NCBI RefSeq assembly: GCF_002929275.1
Contig: NZ_PJIK01000001.1
Coordinates: 434,001 to 498,000, forward strand
DNA: 64,000 nucleotides
Direction: 5' to 3'
Origin: Arthrobacter sp. ZGTC131
GTDB lineage: Bacteria; Actinomycetota; Actinomycetes; Actinomycetales; Micrococcaceae
Shown: piece by piece, positions 58,543 to 64,000 of the stretch
Layout: each line of letters begins with the position of its first letter
Numbering within the stretch: position 1 is the first letter of the stretch
Notes under the pieces: model-generated
The model's database searches: none
Told to the model about the DNA's origin: nothing
What the model saw: the letters and a program-made list of their open reading frames with translations, nothing else
Program-made: the position numbers and the translations under genes

Positions 58543-60012
58543 ATGCGGCTCATGATCGCCGGTGGCGGCGGATTCCGGGTTCCCCTCGTGTACCGGGCGC
58601 TCTGCTCGGGGCCTTATGCCGGCCTGGTCCGTGAACTGGTGCTCTACGACGTCGATCCCGGACGCCTGGCCGCCATCAGCGCCGTCCTGCGGTCCCTCGC
58701 CGCGGCGGCCGTCGCGCCGGACGCAAGCTCCGCCGTCGGGCCGCCCCCAAGAGTCATTGCCACCACGTCGCTCCGCGAGTCGCTCACGGGAACCGACATG
58801 GTGTTTGCGGCCATCCGGCCGGGCGGAACGGCCGGGAGGATCGCCGACGAGCGCGTCGCCCAGGACCTCGGGCTCCTGGGCCAGGAAACAACCGGGGCCG
58901 GCGGCATTTCGTACGCGCTGCGGTCCATCCCCGCCATGCTGGAGCTTGCCCGGGAAATGCGGCAGCACTGCCCAGAGGCGTGGCTGATCAACTTCACCAA
59001 CCCGGCCGGCATGGTCACCGAGGCGCTGGTGCCCGTGCTGGGCCGGCGGGTCATCGGAATCTGCGATTCCGCGAGCGCGCTCGTCCACCGCGCCGCGCGC
59101 GCCGCCGGTGTCCCGCTGCCGGCCGGAAAGCTCGACGGCGTGGGCTACTACGGCCTGAACCACCTCGGCTGGCTGTACCGGCTCGAGTCCGGCGGTCGCG
59201 ATGTCCTTCCGGACCTGCTGGCGGACGCCGGCGCGCTGGCCGGCTTCGAGGAGGGCCGCCTGTTTCCGCAGCCCTTCCTGCAGGAGCTGGGAGTCCTGCC
59301 CAACGAGTACCTCTTCTACTACTACGAGACGGCCCGGGCGGCCGCGGCCATGCGCGCCCAGGGCCTGACGCGCGGCGAATCCATCCACGGGCAGCAGGCG
59401 GAGCTGTATCCCCGGCTGGCCGCGTCCGGGGATGCTGCGTTCAGTCTGTGGGATGCCGCCCGCAGGTCCCGCGAGGAGGGCTACCTGGCCGAGGCCCGGG
59501 CCGGCGGCGAGACGCGCGATGCGGAGGACCTCGCGGGCGGCGGTTACGAGCAGGTGGCCCTGGCCGTGATGCGGGCACTGGCCGGCGGCGCGGGAGCCGG
59601 CGCGGGCCCTGGAGCCGGTGGGGCCGCGGGCATCGGAGGCTCTGCCGGAAACACGGAGCTGATCCTCAACACCCCCAACTCGGCCGTCACCGGGCCCGGC
59701 CCCGCAGAGCCGGCGATCCCCGGGCTGCCGGCGGACGCCGTCGTCGAGGTTCCCTGCACCGTGACGTCCGACGGCGCCGTGCCGCTGGCACAGGACCGGC
59801 CGGCTGGGCCGCAGCTGGCGCTCATGCAGCGCGTGAAGCACGTGGAACTCCTCACCGTCCGGGCTGCGGGGCACGGCGAGCGCGCCGCGGCGCTGGAAGC
59901 CCTCGCCGAACACCCGCTGATCGGTTCGGCGAAGCTGGCCGGCGCGCTCCTCACGGGGTACGAGGCCGCCTTCCCCGGACTGGCCGGGCTGTGGAAGAGG
60001 CAGGGAGGATAG
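58543..60012 (+). CDS. GH4 family 6-phospho-beta-glucosidase-like protein
   Basis: NAD+- and metal-dependent glycosidase of family GH4 (489 aa). The Rossmann start MIAGGGGFRVPLVYRAL binds NAD; INFTNPAGMVTEAL, the metal Cys in VIGICDSAS and the metal His in YYGLNHLGWLYRL are present, as is the late motif AVVEVPCTV (seen as DAVVEVPC). A Gly/Ala-rich insertion (GGAGAGAGPGAGGAAGIGG) of about 25 residues interrupts the C-terminal part where relatives have a short loop. Phosphorylated beta-glucosides are the expected substrates, but no PTS permease is nearby. The ATG at 58543 lies 7 nt after TAGACT. Confidence 0.88.
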   Translation: MRLMIAGGGGFRVPLVYRALCSGPYAGLVRELVLYDVDPGRLAAISAVLRSLAAAAVAPDASSAVGPPPRVIATTSLRESLTGTDMVFAAIRPGGTAGRIADERVAQDLGLLGQETTGAGGISYALRSIPAMLELAREMRQHCPEAWLINFTNPAGMVTEALVPVLGRRVIGICDSASALVHRAARAAGVPLPAGKLDGVGYYGLNHLGWLYRLESGGRDVLPDLLADAGALAGFEEGRLFPQPFLQELGVLPNEYLFYYYETARAAAAMRAQGLTRGESIHGQQAELYPRLAASGDAAFSLWDAARRSREEGYLAEARAGGETRDAEDLAGGGYEQVALAVMRALAGGAGAGAGPGAGGAAGIGGSAGNTELILNTPNSAVTGPGPAEPAIPGLPADAVVEVPCTVTSDGAVPLAQDRPAGPQLALMQRVKHVELLTVRAAGHGERAAALEALAEHPLIGSAKLAGALLTGYEAAFPGLAGLWKRQGG

Positions 60013-60030
60013 TCGCCGGCCTGCCGGCAT

Positions 60031-60429
60031 TTAACCGGGGTGTGCTGCCTTCCGCGAGGACCGCCCCACGACTTCCTCGGCGTGCTCTGCGATCCATGCC
60101 ACCAGAGGCAGCATCAATGCAGCAAGGTCGCGCCCGCTGTCCGTGAGGCTGTAGTCGACCCGGGGCGGGATGATCGGCTGCGCGTCGCGGCGGACGAATC
60201 CGTCACCTTCGAGCGTTTTGAGGGTTTGGGCGAGCATCTTCTCGCTGATGCCTTCGGCGCGGCGGCGCAACTCACTCCACCGCTGCGGACCCTCGGAGAG
60301 CGCGACGATGATCAGGACGCCCCACTTGCTGGTGACGTGGTCGAGGACGGTCCTGCTTGGACACCCCGCCGGGAAGATACCGTCCGCAAAAGGGAAAACC
60401 GGCGGACTTGGCTGGGTACTTACTTTCAT
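60031..60429 (-). CDS. HxlR-family transcriptional regulator
   Basis: Winged-helix regulator (132 aa) of the HxlR family, many of which sense quinones or aldehydes through an N-terminal cysteine. The pattern is FPAGCPSRTVLDHVTSKWGV, with the candidate sensing Cys, then ELRRRAEGISEKMLAQTLKT and DGFVRRDAQPIIPPRVDYSLT for the wing. It is divergent from a quinone-reductase-like gene, the same pairing as E. coli ytfH/ytfG. Its own ATG lies 6 nt after TAAGGT inside an inverted repeat, so autoregulation is likely. Confidence 0.92.
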   Translation of the reverse strand: MKVSTQPSPPVFPFADGIFPAGCPSRTVLDHVTSKWGVLIIVALSEGPQRWSELRRRAEGISEKMLAQTLKTLEGDGFVRRDAQPIIPPRVDYSLTDSGRDLAALMLPLVAWIAEHAEEVVGRSSRKAAHPG

Positions 60430-60433
60430 ACCA

Positions 60434-60474
60434 GTACCTTACTTCAAAGTGCGTACTCTCTTTTGGGAAGTAAG
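60434..60474. promoter_or_regulatory. candidate HxlR operator
   Basis: CTTACTTC (60438-60445) and GAAGTAAG (60467-60474) are perfect inverted arms; nested inside, AGTAC (60434-60438) and GTACT (60452-60456) form a second inverted pair. The left arms overlap the HxlR gene's -10 hexamer. Confidence 0.5.
60436..60441 (-). promoter_or_regulatory. -10 hexamer of the HxlR gene
   Basis: TAAGGT, six bases (ACTGGT), then the ATG at 60429. Confidence 0.5.
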
Positions 60475-60531
60475 TGAGCGGGCAGGCGGTTGGCACCTGT
60501 GACAGTCACTTCACTGGTGAAAGGGAAAACC

Positions 60532-61404
60532 ATGACTATTGTTATCACCGGCGCCACGGGGCGCCTCGGCCGCCTCGTCGTTGAAGCACTCCTCGATCAC
60601 AACGTACCCGCCGGCCAGATCGTGGCCACCGGCCGGGATCTCGCCAAGATCGCCGACCTCGCCGAGCGCGGCGTCCAGGTCAGCCCCGTCGACTACAGCG
60701 ACCCCCAATCCCTGCGCCAGGCGTTCCAGGGTGCGGAGAAGGTCCTGCTGGTCTCCGGGAGCGAAGCCGGCCAGCGCATTGAACAGCACCGGAACGTCAT
60801 CACCGCAGCCAAGGAAGCCGGCGTCGGGCTGATCGCCTACACGAGCATCGCCAACGCGGACAGCACCGGCATGCGGCTGGCGGCCGAGCACCAGGCCACG
60901 GAGGAGGCCCTCCGCGAGTCCGGCGTGCCGTTCACGCTGCTCCGCAACAGCTGGTACCTCGAGAACTACACCGACCAGCTTGCCGTGCAGCTGCAGTACG
61001 GCGCGGTGCTCGGCAGCGCCGGCGAAGGACGGGTCAGTGCCGCCACCCGGGCCGACTACGCCCAGGCCGCAGCAGCCGTGCTTCTCAAGGACGGCCAGGC
61101 CGGAAAGGTGTACGAGCTCGGCGGCGACGAGCCGTTCACGCTCGGCGAGCTCGCCGGGGAGGTCAGCGCGGCGTCCGGCCAGCCGGTCACGTACCAGGAC
61201 CTGCCGGCGGAGCAGTACACGCAAGCGCTGGTGGAAGCCGGACTGCCGGAGTTTTACGCGGCCATCCTGGCGGACAGCGACCTCGGCTTGGCCCGGGGCG
61301 AGCTGCTGGTGACCAGCGGGGACCTGAGCGCACTCATCGGCCGGCCCGCCACGCCGATGCGCGAGGCCGTACAGGCGGCCGTGCGGAGCCACCGCGGCGC
61401 CTGA
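60532..61404 (+). CDS. NAD(P)H-binding quinone oxidoreductase (QOR2/YtfG-like)
   Basis: Atypical short-chain dehydrogenase (290 aa) of the NmrA/QOR2 type. MTIVITGATGRLGRLVVEAL gives the dinucleotide motif GATGXXG; ATGRDLAKIADLAERGV is typical of QOR2; LLRNSWYLENYTDQL and YELGGDEPFTLGELA follow the family. It probably reduces quinones with NADPH as a detoxification step. The ATG at 60532 has GAAAGGGAAAACC upstream; an in-frame ATG at 60490 is less likely. The divergent HxlR regulator is expected to control it. Confidence 0.9.
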   Translation: MTIVITGATGRLGRLVVEALLDHNVPAGQIVATGRDLAKIADLAERGVQVSPVDYSDPQSLRQAFQGAEKVLLVSGSEAGQRIEQHRNVITAAKEAGVGLIAYTSIANADSTGMRLAAEHQATEEALRESGVPFTLLRNSWYLENYTDQLAVQLQYGAVLGSAGEGRVSAATRADYAQAAAAVLLKDGQAGKVYELGGDEPFTLGELAGEVSAASGQPVTYQDLPAEQYTQALVEAGLPEFYAAILADSDLGLARGELLVTSGDLSALIGRPATPMREAVQAAVRSHRGA

Positions 61405-61422
61405 GCCGCTGCCGTTTACCCC

Positions 61423-61504
61423 CAGTCCCCGGCCGCATCCGCGCCGGGGACTGTCGGTGCAGCACTGAAACGGCCGCGGGAGGCATGATCCTCTCCCGGC
61501 CGTT
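61423..61504. terminator. two stem-loops between convergent genes
   Basis: First: CAGTCCCCGGC (61423-61433) with GCCGGGGACTG (61443-61453), a perfect 11-bp stem. Second: AACGGCCG-CGGGAGG (61469-61483) with CCTCTCCCGGCCGTT (61490-61504), 15-nt arms with two mismatches. Tails are weak in T. They separate the reductase and glycosyltransferase genes. Confidence 0.65.
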
Positions 61505-61543
61505 CCTGTCCTCGTTGCCGTTGCCGTTGCCCGCAGTGTCAGC

Positions 61544-62818
61544 TCAGGACGGTTTCGCGGCCAGGATCGTGTCCAGCTCGTCAATGAGCCCGTCCACGCC
61601 GGGTGAAGCGGCGATCGCTGCGCCGATCCGTTGGCTGGCGGCCCGGTATTTCCCGTCACCTAGGGCCTCCCGGACGGCGTTCCGGATGGCGGCCGGCGCC
61701 GGCCGCCCCGTCTTGAGGTTGATTCCGACGCCGGCCCAGGCCACCCTGGCCGCTCCCTCGGGCTTGTCCTCGGTATCCCCGGCCACCACGATGGGCACGC
61801 CGTGCTCCATCGCGTAGTGGAGTCCGCCGTACCCGCCGTTCGTGACGTACACCGCCACCTTCGGCAGGAGTTCGGCGTCCGGCAGGAACTCGGCGGCGCG
61901 CGCGTTGGCCGGAAGCGGCGGCAGGGCGGACAGGGGGCGGCGGCCGGTGCTGACCACCACCGTGACGTCCTCCTCGGCCAGCGCTTCGAGCGTCGGAGCC
62001 ACCAAGGCCGTGAAGTCTTCGTTAGAGACCGTCCCCTGCGTCACGTAGACAATCGGACGCGAGCCGTCGAGATCGCCCCACCAGGCCGGCTTGGCGGTTT
62101 CCGCGGCGGCGTGCCGCGACATGGGCCCGAAGAAGCGCAGGGTGTCCGGCGCATCCGATCGCGGATATTCAAACTCCGGCACGGTGAACTGGGCCATGAG
62201 TTCGGCACGGCGGGTCCAGTCGAGGATGAACAGACCGTCCTTCTCGGCTCCCACCAGCTCGCGCATAAGGGAATCGACCTGCCGCTGGCTGTCCCGCAAC
62301 ACCACATTCATTACCAGCCAGTTCAGCGCCCTGTTCCGCAATTGGGATCCGCGCCCGCTTCCCGGCGGCAGCCCCATGCCGTACGGCGCACAATCCTGGC
62401 TGGACAGGGTCAGCGGCAAAATACCGCAGGCGATGACCGCAGGACGCGTCTCGCGGGGCAGCCTCGAAAGGGTTGCTGCCCCGACAAAGGTCACCTCGGC
62501 AAGCACCGCGTCCGTCGGCTCTGCGGAGATCGCCGCCGCCAAGGGCTCGTACTGGCCGCGAGCCGGATCAATCACGAGCGCGCGCACACCCTCACGTATG
62601 GCCGCAACGCCCGTCGCGGTGCTGGCCTCCGGCGGCGGATACTCGGCCCCCTTGCCGAGCGGAACAAACTCCGCCCCCACCGCACGGACGGCGTCCGCGT
62701 ACGCAGGCCCGGTCAGAAACCGCACCCGGTGCCCGCGGGAGATTAAATGTCGCGCGACCCCCAGCATCGGTGAGACGTGCCCGTCATGAGGTCCGCTGCA
62801 AACAATGATGGAGGCCAT
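61544..62818 (-). CDS. UGT/MGT-type glycosyltransferase (GT1)
   Basis: GT-B fold glycosyltransferase (424 aa). The N-terminal domain starts SIIVCSGPHDGHVSPMLGVARHL, with the base His of GHVSP; the C-terminal domain carries the nucleotide-sugar binding region TNGGYGGLHYAMEHGVPIVV and the following DTEDKPEGAARVAWAGVGI. Such enzymes glycosylate small molecules, macrolides or lipids; the acceptor is unknown. The ATG at 62818 lies 6 nt after TAAGCT. It is divergent from mshA with 212 nt between starts, but the two enzymes are from different GT families. Confidence 0.88.
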   Translation of the reverse strand: MASIIVCSGPHDGHVSPMLGVARHLISRGHRVRFLTGPAYADAVRAVGAEFVPLGKGAEYPPPEASTATGVAAIREGVRALVIDPARGQYEPLAAAISAEPTDAVLAEVTFVGAATLSRLPRETRPAVIACGILPLTLSSQDCAPYGMGLPPGSGRGSQLRNRALNWLVMNVVLRDSQRQVDSLMRELVGAEKDGLFILDWTRRAELMAQFTVPEFEYPRSDAPDTLRFFGPMSRHAAAETAKPAWWGDLDGSRPIVYVTQGTVSNEDFTALVAPTLEALAEEDVTVVVSTGRRPLSALPPLPANARAAEFLPDAELLPKVAVYVTNGGYGGLHYAMEHGVPIVVAGDTEDKPEGAARVAWAGVGINLKTGRPAPAAIRNAVREALGDGKYRAASQRIGAAIAASPGVDGLIDELDTILAAKPS

Positions 62819-62824
62819 GGTTGG

Positions 62825-62830
62825 AGCTTA
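62825..62830 (-). promoter_or_regulatory. -10 hexamer of the GT1 gene
   Basis: TAAGCT, six bases (CCAACC), then the ATG at 62818. Confidence 0.5.
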
Positions 62831-62882
62831 GGGTGCCGCCACCAGCGCGTCTACCAATACCGAGGGCCCACTGTGGACTGGT

Positions 62883-62921
62883 TTGCTGGACGGGATTGCT
62901 GGACCGGGTTGGCCGGACCGC
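62883..62921. repeat. three imperfect 13-bp tandem repeats upstream of mshA
   Basis: TTGCTGGACGGGA, TTGCTGGACCGGG and TTGGCCGGACCGC begin at 62883, 62896 and 62909. They lie 110-150 nt before the mshA start, in the gap shared with the divergent glycosyltransferase gene. Confidence 0.5.
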
Positions 62922-63030
62922 CCGCACCGCCACCGCCCGGTCCTGCAGGAGTAGTGTTTTACCGGATGCAGTTCCCGGCCCGGGCATGCCTGGCGCCACT
63001 GAAAGCGTCCCGCGAGCAGAGAGGAGAGCC

Positions 63031-64000
63031 ATGACCCTGATCAAGCGCGTGGCCTTTCTGTCGCTGCACACGTCCCCGATGGAACAGCCCGGTTCCGGTG
63101 ACGCCGGCGGCATGAACGTCTACATCCGCGGCCTCGCCTCTGCCCTGGCGGAGCATGGCGTGGAGGTGGAGATCTTCACCCGGTCCACCGCAACCGGCCA
63201 GCCCGCCGTCGAGCATCCGGATCCCGGTGTCTGCGTCCACAACGTGATGGCGGGCCCGCCCCGGAAGCTGCCCAAGGAGGAGCTGCCGGAGCTGCTGCAC
63301 AGCATGGTGGCCGAGATCGAACGGATCCGGGAGCGCCAGCCGCACGGCCGCTACGACCTCATCCATTCGCACTACTGGGTGTCGGGGGTGGCCGGGCTGG
63401 AGCTGTCCGACATATGGGGCGTTCCGCTGGTGCACACCATGCACACCATGGCCAAGGTCAAGAACCTCCTGCTGCAGTCGGGCGAACGCCCGGAGCCGCG
63501 CCGCCGCGAGGACGGTGAACACCGGATCGTGGACGGCGCCGCGCGCCTGATCGCCAACACCAGCGCCGAGGCCGCCGAGCTCGTGTCCCACTACAACGCG
63601 GACTTCGACCACATCGACGTCGCTCCCCCCGGCGTCGACCTCGCCGTCTTCACCCCCGCGTTCCGCAGCCGTTCGCGCGCCGAGCGCGGCATCGCGCCGG
63701 GCACGTTCCATCTTCTCTTCGCCGGGCGGATCCAGCGGCTCAAGGGCCCGCAGATCCTGGTGAAGGCCGCGGCGCTCCTCCGCGAGCGCCGCCCGGACAT
63801 CGACCTGAAGCTGACTATCCTGGGCGCCCTCAGCGGCGCCAAGGACTTCAACCTGAAGTCGCTGGTCAGCGCCGCAGGAATGGACGACGTCGTCACCCAC
63901 CATCCGCCTGTCGGCGCACCGGCCCTGGCGGGCTGGTTCCGGTCGGCCGACGTCGTGGTGATGCCGTCGTACAGCGAATCCTTCGGACTCGTGGCGCTGG
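63031..64000 (+). CDS. mshA: D-inositol-3-phosphate glycosyltransferase MshA (cut by window edge)
   Basis: First enzyme of mycothiol synthesis, joining GlcNAc from UDP-GlcNAc to inositol 3-phosphate. Only 323 codons are visible; the C-terminal end is beyond the window. Seen are RVAFLSLHTSPMEQPG, GDAGGMNVYIRGLASALAEHG, the inositol-phosphate region HSHYWVSGVAG with HTMHTMAKVKN, PPGVDLAVFTP, FAGRIQRLKGP and the start of the EX7E region PSYSESFGLVAL. The ATG at 63031 follows AGAGAGGAGAGCC. Its presence supports an actinobacterial host. Confidence 0.95.
   Translation, partial: MTLIKRVAFLSLHTSPMEQPGSGDAGGMNVYIRGLASALAEHGVEVEIFTRSTATGQPAVEHPDPGVCVHNVMAGPPRKLPKEELPELLHSMVAEIERIRERQPHGRYDLIHSHYWVSGVAGLELSDIWGVPLVHTMHTMAKVKNLLLQSGERPEPRRREDGEHRIVDGAARLIANTSAEAAELVSHYNADFDHIDVAPPGVDLAVFTPAFRSRSRAERGIAPGTFHLLFAGRIQRLKGPQILVKAAALLRERRPDIDLKLTILGALSGAKDFNLKSLVSAAGMDDVVTHHPPVGAPALAGWFRSADVVVMPSYSESFGLVAL

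Noticed and set aside
57298-60030. 910-codon minus-strand ORF joining the PfkB kinase to a long N-terminal extension
   Set aside because: The first 547 codons are antisense to the GH4 gene, whose Cys/His metal motifs are intact. The kinase's own start at 58389 has a -10 hexamer 7 nt upstream.

Overview
The window is about 64 kb of GC-rich chromosome from an actinobacterium of the Micrococcaceae, most like Arthrobacter or Pseudarthrobacter. The case rests on high GC, GTG starts, an mshA (mycothiol) gene, GuaB3, a SepX/GlpR divisome gene, CIRCE-controlled groES-groEL with a His-ended GroEL1, and a gene order matching other actinobacteria. It is almost all chromosomal genes; there is no prophage, CRISPR array or intact insertion sequence. 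The only mobile-element trace is an IS481-type transposase tail beside a tRNA-Ala gene.

Layout. 1-6436: the 5' part of alaT (cut by the left edge), a four-gene osmoprotectant ABC operon, rsgA with a possible 26-codon leader ORF, and a Nudix gene. 6495-19417: pirin, an N-acetylglucosamine-type kinase, a nitronate monooxygenase, then regulator/target pairs (LysR with MFS, Lrp with a Cys/Met PLP enzyme, an ArsR-like regulator with a coupled small gene and an iterated operator, MFS with Lrp), followed by a DUF1761 gene, corA and a stand-alone ZapE/AFG1 C-terminal domain. 19570-23733: transposase remnant, tRNA-Ala(CGC), then sepX, rimJ, galU, a 5-formyl-THF cyclo-ligase gene and an FmdB-type gene with its own CIRCE operator. 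23860-28852: a SAF-domain protein, a 74-residue protein and a 1342-residue helicase-nuclease whose ATPase motifs are altered. 29044-41492: the GMP pathway genes guaA, guaB3 and guaB, interleaved with SURF1, DUF3817, PTS IIA, glpD, a secreted subtilase and an ABC exporter. 41684-57227: an acyltransferase, a DUF389 protein, groEL-groES, a methyltransferase, a shikimate dehydrogenase-like gene, a GH3 lipoprotein, a GCS2 ligase and the tightly overlapped alr-tsaE-tsaB-rimI-tsaD operon. 57298-64000: a divergent PfkB kinase/GH4 pair, an HxlR/quinone-reductase pair, a glycosyltransferase and the 5' part of mshA (cut by the right edge).

How the genes work together. The transporter imports compatible solutes. 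alr supplies D-alanine and the tsa genes make the t6A tRNA modification. guaB, guaB3 and guaA belong to guanine nucleotide metabolism. GroES/GroEL and the FmdB-like protein appear to share HrcA control. SepX, GalU and RimJ mark the divisome/envelope block, but moeA/glp, usually found between galU and rimJ, is missing here.

The observations most worth following are the helicase-nuclease with substituted Walker A and Walker B residues but an intact-looking nuclease motif; the ZapE C-terminal domain without its ATPase; the CIRCE site at the fmdB-like gene; the 14-bp iterated operator; two tandem 59-bp units; and 22 genes whose start codon lies 6-7 nt after a TANNNT hexamer, as expected for leaderless mRNAs. 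All family names come from reading motifs by eye; no database search was run.
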